In this document: positions 52,461-59,869 of the stretch, piece by piece
Layout of the letters: each line of letters opens with the position of its first letter
Numbering within the stretch: the first letter of the stretch is position 1
NCBI RefSeq assembly: GCF_921292975.1
Contig: NZ_CAKLCM010000003.1
Coordinates: 1,116,001 to 1,180,000, forward strand
Origin: Vibrio hippocampi
GTDB lineage: Bacteria > Pseudomonadota > Gammaproteobacteria > Enterobacterales > Vibrionaceae
Direction of reading: 5' to 3'
DNA length: 64,000 nucleotides
Notes under the pieces: model-generated
Database searches by the model: none
Seen by the model: only the letters and a program-made list of their open reading frames with translations
What the model was told of the DNA's origin: nothing
Program-made: the position numbers and the translations under genes

Positions 52461-53927
52461 ATGAATATTATGAAATTGACTAATCCCAATACCTCAAACA
52501 GTTTGATCTTAGCGCTACTGTTATCCGTTTTTGGCTATGTGCTGTTCTTAGCCACCACAGGAAACTACTTTGTTAAGACTGCGTTGACTCGTTTTGAACT
52601 CGTCACCAGTCAGGTTGATAACTACAAACAGAAACTGCTGGTACTAAGTCTATTAACCGAATCGGAGATTGATCGATTAGAGGGTCACTCTGCGGAAACA
52701 ATCAATGACAGTATTAATCTACGTTATCGTGACGCTATTTATAGTACAAACGATCAAGCATTGACCTTAGAGGAAAGTGTCGTGCGTAGTGTGATGCACC
52801 GTGCCATCAGCTTTCTACCGGACTTTATCAACAATCCCGATATTAAGCTGATGTATCGCTCCTTTGCTGGAGAGAAGTTCATCATGCAACGTCCATCAAA
52901 AGGGTTTGAGGCTAAAGCGGAATACTTTACCGATGAACACTGTGTCATCACGCAGACTTGCAGTAAGTACGCTTGGGCTGATCAATTGCAAGATCGAGTG
53001 ATTATCTCATCAATCCATACTGATACCGTGACCGGCAGACCCGCTATTTCGATAGCGGTTCCCGTTACGACTCATAGTTCAACTGATGCAACCATTCAGA
53101 ATGAAGACATCATCGGCGAATACATTGTTAATCTGTATCTCGATAACGCATGGCTGCATGACAAGGAAATAGACGTCTCTTATCGTGGACGCACTAAACA
53201 TTTTGAGATCCTCTATAAAGATTATTGGTTTAATACCTTGGCGTTTAGAAGCACCTATGTCGCTGATAATATGAGTATTTTTACTTATAATTATCCAATG
53301 AGCAAACTGTTGACCGAGCAGCTGTTCTTTTTCTTGGTGATGTTTGTTGCAACTTACTTACTGCATGTCAAATCTATGGAGTCTAAACAACATAAAAGCC
53401 AACTGGTCAATGCCATATCGAACGCGACCACGGATGAACTGACAAACTTACACAACCGCAAACTGTTTAAGTCTAAGTTGTTTAAAGAAGTCCTGAGTAA
53501 AAAAGGGACCGCCTTGATAGCCATTGATGGCAACAGCATCAAAGCAATCAATGATCAACATGGTCATCATGCTGGCGATGTGGCCATTAAACATATCGCC
53601 AACTCGATGCGAGCGACATTTAGAAAATCAGACTATCTGGTTCGCAATGGTGGGGATGAGTTCTTGGCTATATTGCCCGACTGTTCCCGCGCTCGCGCTG
53701 ATGAACTCGCGCAGTCACTGCAACAAGCAGTGCAGCGAACGCCGATTTTGGAGCAACAACTCTATATCTCGATTGCAACGGGCGTCACCTATCGAGAAAT
53801 CCATGAGCCTATCGAACAAGCGATTATTCGTGCCGATCAGAACTTATACGAGCATAAAAAACAGCTTTTGCAACAAAGTAAATCTGAAAAGAGTTCAACA
53901 GAAACAGTGAACTCAGCTGCGAGTTAA
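52461..53927 (+). CDS. Membrane-bound diguanylate cyclase (GGDEF)
   Basis: A 488-residue c-di-GMP synthase. TM1 is near residues 13-35, a periplasmic region of about 240 residues follows, TM2 is near 277-298 (LLTEQLFFFLVMFVATYLLH), then GGDEF with DELTNLHNRKLF, DGNSIKAINDQHGHHAGD and active site VRNGGDEF. An RxxD inhibitory site (RKSD) precedes it by five residues, so feedback inhibition is expected. It follows the LuxR-type gene by 13 nt, giving an operon that holds both synthesis and breakdown of c-di-GMP. Its stop codon opens a 12-bp tandem array. Confidence 0.9.
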   Translation: MNIMKLTNPNTSNSLILALLLSVFGYVLFLATTGNYFVKTALTRFELVTSQVDNYKQKLLVLSLLTESEIDRLEGHSAETINDSINLRYRDAIYSTNDQALTLEESVVRSVMHRAISFLPDFINNPDIKLMYRSFAGEKFIMQRPSKGFEAKAEYFTDEHCVITQTCSKYAWADQLQDRVIISSIHTDTVTGRPAISIAVPVTTHSSTDATIQNEDIIGEYIVNLYLDNAWLHDKEIDVSYRGRTKHFEILYKDYWFNTLAFRSTYVADNMSIFTYNYPMSKLLTEQLFFFLVMFVATYLLHVKSMESKQHKSQLVNAISNATTDELTNLHNRKLFKSKLFKEVLSKKGTALIAIDGNSIKAINDQHGHHAGDVAIKHIANSMRATFRKSDYLVRNGGDEFLAILPDCSRARADELAQSLQQAVQRTPILEQQLYISIATGVTYREIHEPIEQAIIRADQNLYEHKKQLLQQSKSEKSSTETVNSAAS

Positions 53928-53972
53928 GGTTTAAGCTAAGGTCTGAGTTAAGGTCTGCGCTAAACAGGCTGC
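53925..53972. repeat. Tandem array of 12-bp units at the end of the GGDEF gene
   Basis: TAAGGTTTAAGC, TAAGGTCTGAGT and TAAGGTCTGCGC are followed by a weaker TAAACAGGCTGC. The gene's TAA stop is the first triplet of the array. Confidence 0.82.
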
Positions 53973-53986
53973 TGTTCCTCAAAATG

Positions 53987-53995
53987 TGTTATAAT
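53987..53995 (+). promoter_or_regulatory. Extended -10 promoter of the LysR-type gene
   Basis: TGTTATAAT is a consensus TATAAT with a TGn extension. No -35 match is visible. The start would be near 54002, giving a leader of about 25 nt before the ATG. Confidence 0.6.
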
Positions 53996-54026
53996 AGAAG
54001 TCCGTTTGGCACAATAAAATACATCG

Positions 54027-54920
54027 ATGAAAAGCGATATAGACCTGAATTTACTCAAAGTACTGCCCTTGATCTATCGCCATAAGAGAATTAAATCTGT
54101 GGCGAAAATCTTGGGTAAAAGTGAAGCGTCTGTCAGTAAGTATTTGGCGAGATTGCGTGAGCAACTGGGTGATGACCTGTTCACGCTTGACCCACAAAAT
54201 GGGTATGAGCCGACACCATTCACCATTGATATGTTACCCGACATAGAAAACGGTCTATTGACCTTAGAACAAACGCTCCATCGTACCGAATTTGATCCCA
54301 GCGCTTACCGTAAAGAAATTGTTATCGCCCTGCCTCAATTGTCGCAATATTACATTGGCCACGAATTGCTAAGGCAAGTGATGAATCAGTTCCCGAATGC
54401 TCCGGTCACCATTACTTCATGGGATGAAGAAACCTATAAGAAAATATTGGAAGGTCAAGTAGATATCGGTATCCAGCTTTTAAGCTCCAAGCTGCCAAAA
54501 ACCATTTACCAAAAAGCCATTGGGCGTTTTGGTATGTCATTGATTGTGTCAAACGACAAGGCGGGAATCAGTCAACAAGATGCACTCAAACTTCCGTTTG
54601 TGATGCCACAAGCGAAAGGTTGGTTTGATGATGTTTTATATCAAGATTTGATGCAAGAATTGGTGGAGACTAAATTAGATGTAGTGGCGAAGATAGAGAA
54701 TATTACTTGTCTTTTAAACTCAGTGTTCGAACTGGAGGCTGCGACCATTTTAGCAACGATCAATAAACCCATCCCTGGGTTTCATTGTATTCCATTAGAT
54801 ATTTCAATCGAACAGTTGCCACCGAATTGCGTCATGATGAAGGTACAACATCGTCATAGCCCCTTTCATCAGATATTGGCTAAAATGGTTGAATCGCTAT
54901 CTCGCTCATATCGCTTGTAA
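54027..54920 (+). CDS. LysR-type transcriptional regulator
   Basis: A 297-residue regulator. The winged HTH starts LNLLKVLPLIYRHKRIKSVA and KSEASVSKYLARLREQLGD, with DLFTLDPQNGYEPTPFT after it. The substrate domain begins KEIVIALPQLSQYYIGHELL and includes EGQVDIGIQLL. The target genes are unknown; adjacent signalling genes on both sides are candidates. The last 41 nt overlap the end of the convergent response-regulator gene, so the two mRNAs are antisense there. The C-terminus (HRHSPFHQILAKMVESL) is normal for the family. Confidence 0.9.
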   Translation: MKSDIDLNLLKVLPLIYRHKRIKSVAKILGKSEASVSKYLARLREQLGDDLFTLDPQNGYEPTPFTIDMLPDIENGLLTLEQTLHRTEFDPSAYRKEIVIALPQLSQYYIGHELLRQVMNQFPNAPVTITSWDEETYKKILEGQVDIGIQLLSSKLPKTIYQKAIGRFGMSLIVSNDKAGISQQDALKLPFVMPQAKGWFDDVLYQDLMQELVETKLDVVAKIENITCLLNSVFELEAATILATINKPIPGFHCIPLDISIEQLPPNCVMMKVQHRHSPFHQILAKMVESLSRSYRL

Positions 54921-55518
54921 TTGAATTATGAGCCGCAGCACTATTAAGTAGGTGCACCAGCGAATTCGCTTTGTATTTTTTTAGCAACCTTGTTTTGTAG
55001 GTACTGATCGTCTTCTCACTCAAATAAAGAAACTGTGAAATATCTTTGTTTGAATACCCTTGTGACAGGTAGTTGAGTACGCTGAGTTCGCGTTTAGACA
55101 ACTTCACCTCAGGTAAATCGGTAGTCACTGAGGTTTTAAAAAAGCTGTAACCTAATTCGACCGCTTTAAGCGCCTTTATAATCGTGCTTTGCAATTCAGT
55201 TTTGCTCACATAGCCTTGTGCACCGACACTTTTTGCAAGGCTCGAATAGGTTTCATAACTTTGTGAAGAGATAAATAGAATAAGACCAGCGAAGCCCGCT
55301 TTTCGTACCCTCTTCACCAATTCAATACCGTTGCCTTCTTTTAGCTCGATATCAAGAATTAATACATCCACCGCGCCATCTCGCAACCACTGATAAGCGG
55401 TCGTTGCATCATCGCATTTGATGATCTCTTTGGGTTGGAAGTTATCGTTGATCAACTGCTCAACCGCATCAGAAAACAGTGGTTGATGATCAATAAGTAA
55501 GTAAGTTTTATTTGCCAT
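54880..55518 (-). CDS. LuxR/FixJ-type response regulator
   Basis: A 212-residue regulator, paralogue of the one at 51848. The phospho-acceptor is in VLILDIELKEGNG and the Lys in YVSKTE, but the acidic pocket reads LLIDHQPLF, with one Asp followed by His where two acids are usual. The HTH reads YSNKDISQFLYLSEKTISTYKTR. The ATG at 55518 follows GGGGAA. Its 3' end overlaps the LysR-type gene tail to tail. No kinase gene is adjacent on this strand; it may compete with or share the kinase upstream on the other strand. Confidence 0.88.
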   Translation of the reverse strand: MANKTYLLIDHQPLFSDAVEQLINDNFQPKEIIKCDDATTAYQWLRDGAVDVLILDIELKEGNGIELVKRVRKAGFAGLILFISSQSYETYSSLAKSVGAQGYVSKTELQSTIIKALKAVELGYSFFKTSVTTDLPEVKLSKRELSVLNYLSQGYSNKDISQFLYLSEKTISTYKTRLLKKYKANSLVHLLNSAAAHNSITSDMSEIAIQPF

Positions 55519-55678
55519 CGAATTTCCCCTTATTAATAGTGAAAAAGCGACTTCATGTCACGCTCGACATACCTCCTAGGCTGTCAACATAGAATCCAGT
55601 ATAGGGAAATAGGCAATTCGTTTCTTGAAAGGGCAAATTGAAAAAATGGAAAGCCAGAGTGCAGAACAAAGGAATATC

Positions 55679-55727
55679 TATACCCAAGTTACCTCAAGAT
55701 ACAGAGTTCAGAGGTAACTTGGGTATA
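55679..55727. repeat. Interspersed palindromic repeat, intact copy
   Basis: Perfect 17-bp arms TATACCCAAGTTACCTC / GAGGTAACTTGGGTATA flank a 15-nt loop. Degenerate or half copies occur at 13004-13070 and 58036-58067. The right arm is repeated in tandem with two mismatches at 55731-55747 (20-bp period). Confidence 0.88.
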
Positions 55728-55744
55728 TCAGAAGTAACTTGCGT

Positions 55745-55777
55745 ATAGTGAGGCGCAATAGTTGTGCGCCTCACTAT
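55745..55777. terminator. Strong hairpin downstream of the chemoreceptor gene
   Basis: A perfect 13-bp stem (ATAGTGAGGCGCA / TGCGCCTCACTAT, 7-nt loop) lies about 90 nt after the stop of the chemoreceptor gene on the reverse strand. No T tract follows, so it may be an RNA-stabilising or repeat-derived structure rather than a terminator. Confidence 0.5.
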
Positions 55778-55864
55778 TGGACGATAACTTGTGATTAGAT
55801 TGAAGTTATCGAATAGCCGTCGTTGTCGAAAAAACTAGATAACCGTTGGATAAAAAAGACCGGT

Positions 55865-57811
55865 TTAATTCTTCCTTGCTGTTTGCAATTCAAAGAAGTG
55901 AATTTGATCGCTCAATGTCACCGCCATGCGCGCCAAATCATCGGCAGCTTGGTTACTGTCTTGGATTTGTGCCACCGTCACTTCGACCCGATCGCGCACT
56001 GAAGTAATACTCTCGTTGATCAGTTCCGCCGTTGTGCTTTGTTGCTCCGTCGCCGTGGCAATTAGCGTGTTCAGTGCATTGGTTTCGTTGACACAGCCGA
56101 CAATGGCGGTAAATGATTGGCTGGCACTTTGTGACTGATCCACTGTCTGCTTGAGCATACCTTGGCTCTCATCTATTGACTCAACCACTTGCATCGTATT
56201 TTGTTGCAAGGTCGATATCTTGCCTTCAATCTGTTCAACCGCTCTTTGCGTTTGCTGAGCCAATTGCCTCACTTCATCAGCAACGACCGCAAAGCCACGT
56301 CCTTGAGTGCCAGCCCGCGCCGCTTCAATAGCCGCATTAAGCGCCAACAAATTGGTTTGCTCGGCAATCTTTTGAATCACATCCATGATCTCGGTGACTT
56401 CTTGCGTACCACTCTTCAACGTGGTGACTTCTACGCTTAAGCTGCCCATTTGGTTGGCAAGACCACCCACCCGCTCCATTGTTTGCGCCATAACGCTTTG
56501 ACCACGCTTTGCGTTATCCGTGGCAGTTTCTGCTTCGATGGAGGCTTGATTGGCGCTACTTGCCACTTCATTGATTGCTGCGGACATTTGATTAACCGCA
56601 GTGGCAACTTGATCCGTCTCCAACTGTTGGTCACGCGCACTCTGCAACACTTCGCTATTCACTGCGGATAACTCTTCAGAGGCAGAAGCGAGCAACTCAC
56701 TGCAAGTGACCACTTCTTCAATGGTTTGATAGAGACGAGTTTCGGTACGATTAAGTTGCAATAGCAACTGTCCAACTTCATCTCGCCCAACGCTGCCTAG
56801 CTCTGTTACCGCCAGTTTACCTTCTGATAAACGCTGAGCTACCGCACTCGCCTGCTGCAACGGAACGGTAATACTGCGACCAATGCGATGACATAACCAA
56901 TAAAGTGTGAACAGCGTAATCAGCAACGTAACCAACACCGCAATAGTCGAAGATTGCATTGTGTCGGCAATCGCTGATTGCACCTGAGATTGACTGCTGA
57001 CCGATTGCTGTTTCAACTGCTGTAACTTGTCAGCAATTACAAAACCGATGCGATTGAGCTCGTCCCACCCTTGGTTGCGTTCACTGTTGACCTGACGGAT
57101 CTGCAAAAGCAGCGTCGAGAAATTTTGACTTTCTGCGATCAGGTTTGACCTTAGCTGAGAAGGAATTGATGGCGCTAAAGATTGCAATGCATGCTGGTAG
57201 AGGTTGAATCGTTTCTCATAAGACGCAAAACTCTTTGGGCTGTGGCTCACTAAGAACTCGGCCGCCGCCTCGAGTGCATATTGGAAAGACTGATCCACCT
57301 CAGTTGCCTGCTCTGATTGCACTGGTAAGTGACTCAATTTCGCCAGCAGTGTCTCGAGTAGCTGTTGCATTTCAATATCGCTGCTACCGACATCCGCGAC
57401 CCACTGGTTATACTCTGCGATTCTCCGCTTCACCTCCATTAGACGCGAACCATAGTCATCAAGTGACTGTTTAACGTTTAAATATGCGTTAGCACGCTCT
57501 GGGTATCGGCTCTTTTCAGCATACTGTAATGCCTGATGCTTGGTTTTTAACAACTGCTCTTGAGCGCTGTTATAGAAGTCTGGCTGTTGCGAAATACGAA
57601 ACGTAAGAGCGTTAACTCTGGCACTTAAGAGTTGAGCTTCCATCTCAGCCGCACCAATGGCGCTCTGGTTATAAATCTGAAATTCATCAAACTCACTCTT
57701 CAGCATTTTGCTGGTAAACACGCTGACACCCGAAGTCAAAAACAACGCAATCATTGCTGCGATGATAATGGCCCATAGTTTGTGGTTTACGCGTTTAAAT
57801 TTGTTCAACAT
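55865..57811 (-). CDS. Methyl-accepting chemotaxis protein
   Basis: A 648-residue chemoreceptor. TM1 is near residues 11-33 ([20 protein letters not shown]), a helical periplasmic sensor domain of about 260 residues follows, TM2 is near 289-311 ([20 protein letters not shown]), then HAMP and the signalling hairpin whose tip reads [20 protein letters not shown] and [15 protein letters not shown]. Adaptation helices with Gln/Glu pairs are visible. It has no pentapeptide tether for CheR at its end (LQTARKN). The ligand is unknown. Single gene. Confidence 0.92.
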   Translation of the reverse strand: MLNKFKRVNHKLWAIIIAAMIALFLTSGVSVFTSKMLKSEFDEFQIYNQSAIGAAEMEAQLLSARVNALTFRISQQPDFYNSAQEQLLKTKHQALQYAEKSRYPERANAYLNVKQSLDDYGSRLMEVKRRIAEYNQWVADVGSSDIEMQQLLETLLAKLSHLPVQSEQATEVDQSFQYALEAAAEFLVSHSPKSFASYEKRFNLYQHALQSLAPSIPSQLRSNLIAESQNFSTLLLQIRQVNSERNQGWDELNRIGFVIADKLQQLKQQSVSSQSQVQSAIADTMQSSTIAVLVTLLITLFTLYWLCHRIGRSITVPLQQASAVAQRLSEGKLAVTELGSVGRDEVGQLLLQLNRTETRLYQTIEEVVTCSELLASASEELSAVNSEVLQSARDQQLETDQVATAVNQMSAAINEVASSANQASIEAETATDNAKRGQSVMAQTMERVGGLANQMGSLSVEVTTLKSGTQEVTEIMDVIQKIAEQTNLLALNAAIEAARAGTQGRGFAVVADEVRQLAQQTQRAVEQIEGKISTLQQNTMQVVESIDESQGMLKQTVDQSQSASQSFTAIVGCVNETNALNTLIATATEQQSTTAELINESITSVRDRVEVTVAQIQDSNQAADDLARMAVTLSDQIHFFELQTARKN

Positions 57812-58035
57812 TGTTGTGTCTCATGCACTCTCAATAAAAACGACGAGAATAATCACACGATCACACAAGCTCAAATCGACCACTTTTTAAGCTAGTCATA
57901 ACTCAATGAAATTTAATAAAAAATATTATAAGCAGGATGCCACCTACAGCAGATAAGGAATAGTAATACCGCCAAATGTTAAGCAATCGGAGAGATTCGA
58001 TGGGACACGAGACTTGTTACTCAAGAATAAGTCAT

Positions 58036-58067
58036 TGAACCTCGCATCTTGAGGTCACATGGGTATA
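58036..58067. repeat. Half copy of the interspersed palindromic repeat
   Basis: TGAACCTCGCATCTTGAGGT followed by CACATGGGTATA corresponds to one arm of the element at 55679-55727 and to the second half of that at 13004-13070. Confidence 0.7.
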
Positions 58068-58098
58068 GATAAAAAGCGCGTGAATTGTCTTCGTCACT

Positions 58099-58127
58099 GA
58101 TCCTTGGTTAAGCGATCTTGGTTAAGC
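58099..58127. repeat. Intergenic tandem duplication, 15 and 14 bp
   Basis: GATCCTTGGTTAAGC and GATCTTGGTTAAGC are adjacent and differ by one C. They lie shortly downstream of the lyase operon terminator. Confidence 0.8.
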
Positions 58128-58154
58128 CGCTATTTTATGCAGATAACGATGTCT

Positions 58155-58208
58155 AAAAAATGCCCTCTAAACTGAGCCATACAGCGGTATTAGTTCAGGC
58201 TAGAGGGC
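58155..58208 (-). terminator. Terminator of the polysaccharide lyase operon
   Basis: Arms GCCCTCTA and TAGAGGGC enclose about 31 nt with weaker inner pairing, followed on the reverse strand by TTTTTTAGAC. It begins 24 nt after the PL6 stop and closes the operon. Confidence 0.75.
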
Positions 58209-58231
58209 GGCAGAAAGTTTTCGAATTATTA

Positions 58232-59776
58232 CTATTTAGTTACCGCATAAGTCGGGCCCGCAATATCGGCAGTAACAATTTTCAACTTGGAAACATCGGC
58301 ACCGACCTTTCCGGCTGAAACAAAGCCACCTTTTTCAACCAGCGTTGGGCGTTGAGAGCTGTAGCTCTTCACATACGTTGGCTCAACTAACTTTCCTAAG
58401 TAAACTTCGCCTTCATAAGTCGCATTGGTAAGTGGTGTAATGCTGGTTGCTTGAACCGCAACATTATCAGGTGAAATTGCATCGATAAAGTTATGCTCAA
58501 AGTGAACTTTATCGGCACCAAATACCGATTCCACCACCTTATTATCATACATACTGACTCGGTGAACCTGCTCTCCATAGACAATACCTATTTCATTATC
58601 AATCAACGAGTTATTTGATATTTGGATATTTCTTGGTGTCCACTGCTTGTTAAGTTCCTTACCTTTTTTAGTTTTAGATAGCTGCTCTCCATTGGCAACA
58701 TCAATAATCCCTGTGTTGATAACAATCCCTGCACGGACATCGGCATTCCCCGCAACACCTTCATCACCGCCTGCGGTTTGAGTGATATAGTTGTTCTTGA
58801 TCACATGACTTTCATCGTAAATACGAACACCACCAGTCAGCTTTTTGTGGTCACCAATAATCACGTTATTTTCAATATGGTTCGCTTTCCCATGACGCAA
58901 AGAGATCAAACCTGCTGAACGATAAATAGTATTGCCGGAAATTCTATTTTCTCCTGACTTCACGGCAATAAGCTCTTGCTCACCATCCATATTAATCATC
59001 AGATTATGACTAAAGCTTGAGTTTGATGGGTACTGAGACTCCGAGCTATAACCCATTTGTAACGCTTCCCAGCTATTCGAGTTGTAACGGATGGCCGCTT
59101 TATTGTTCAACTCACCATATTTATTTTTTTGCATATCGAGGAAGATATTATGTTCAATAACATGATGATCGGGGGTTTCATTTTTTCGCAAAAGGATAAG
59201 CGCCCCTCGCTTTTGTTTTCCTTCAAATCGATTGAAAGTTATATTTGCAGATTCTCCCCACACTGTTATCCAAAGTCGCTTAGGGTACTCTTGACGTATA
59301 TCATCTGGTTGATATTCATAGCCATCATTAAAATAATAAAACGTCGAGTTAGTCAGTGTATTATTGTCTCCTCTAATAATAACACCACCAGATTCTTCTC
59401 CCGGTCCACCTTCAGTAAATACCATGCCATCAATTGTTGAATTGTCACCATTCATAACAAGTTGCACCAAACCTGTTAACCAACTTTGACCCGCCTTTTC
59501 AGCTTTAATTGTAATATTATCAGCGGCTATAGTAACGATACCTAAATTAGGGTATTTACCTGAAGGAATAACAATCGTATCACCCGTCTTCGCTGCTTCA
59601 AGCTTGGCTTTCAACGCTTGCACTTGTTTTTCTGATTGGGTGGACAAGTCTGCGGATGCTATCGTTTGCAATCGTTCACTGGTAAGCAATGAGTGACGAG
59701 AAACTTCGTCCAAGTCAATCGCATAACTGGACATGGATGACAATAGAATTAATGTAGATAGAATTGTTTTTTTCAT
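58232..59776 (-). CDS. Polysaccharide lyase family 6 enzyme (alginate lyase / chondroitinase B type)
   Basis: A 514-residue exported parallel beta-helix lyase. A signal peptide (MKKTILSTLILLSSMSSYA) precedes the fold with many short N-rich turns. The catalytic pair of PL6 is present: Lys273 in ELIAVKSGENR and Arg294 in ISLRHGKANH, spaced 21 residues exactly as Lys250/Arg271 in chondroitinase B. Substrate may be alginate or a glycosaminoglycan such as dermatan sulfate; the sequence alone does not decide. It is the last gene of the uronate operon. The ATG at 59776 has GAGAGC upstream and gives a normal signal peptide. Confidence 0.88.
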   Translation of the reverse strand: MKKTILSTLILLSSMSSYAIDLDEVSRHSLLTSERLQTIASADLSTQSEKQVQALKAKLEAAKTGDTIVIPSGKYPNLGIVTIAADNITIKAEKAGQSWLTGLVQLVMNGDNSTIDGMVFTEGGPGEESGGVIIRGDNNTLTNSTFYYFNDGYEYQPDDIRQEYPKRLWITVWGESANITFNRFEGKQKRGALILLRKNETPDHHVIEHNIFLDMQKNKYGELNNKAAIRYNSNSWEALQMGYSSESQYPSNSSFSHNLMINMDGEQELIAVKSGENRISGNTIYRSAGLISLRHGKANHIENNVIIGDHKKLTGGVRIYDESHVIKNNYITQTAGGDEGVAGNADVRAGIVINTGIIDVANGEQLSKTKKGKELNKQWTPRNIQISNNSLIDNEIGIVYGEQVHRVSMYDNKVVESVFGADKVHFEHNFIDAISPDNVAVQATSITPLTNATYEGEVYLGKLVEPTYVKSYSSQRPTLVEKGGFVSAGKVGADVSKLKIVTADIAGPTYAVTK

Positions 59777-59869
59777 ATTAGCTCTCATTATTTTTCATTA
59801 ATTTAACTACGGATTAGATGAACCACCCAAATGTTTTAGGTGGCTTGCTGGATATTTACTCACTAAAAA

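Larger units (their letters stand above)
55519..55864. other. Intergenic region with palindromic repeat and hairpin
   Basis: No gene is seen. The stretch carries the best copy of the interspersed palindrome (55679-55727), a tandem half copy after it and a strong hairpin (55745-55777), described separately. Confidence 0.6.
57812..58154. other. Intergenic region before the lyase operon terminator
   Basis: No gene is seen. It holds a half copy of the interspersed repeat (58036-58067) and a 15-bp near-duplication (58099-58127). The chemoreceptor promoter must lie near 57830-57900, in AT-rich DNA. Confidence 0.55.
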
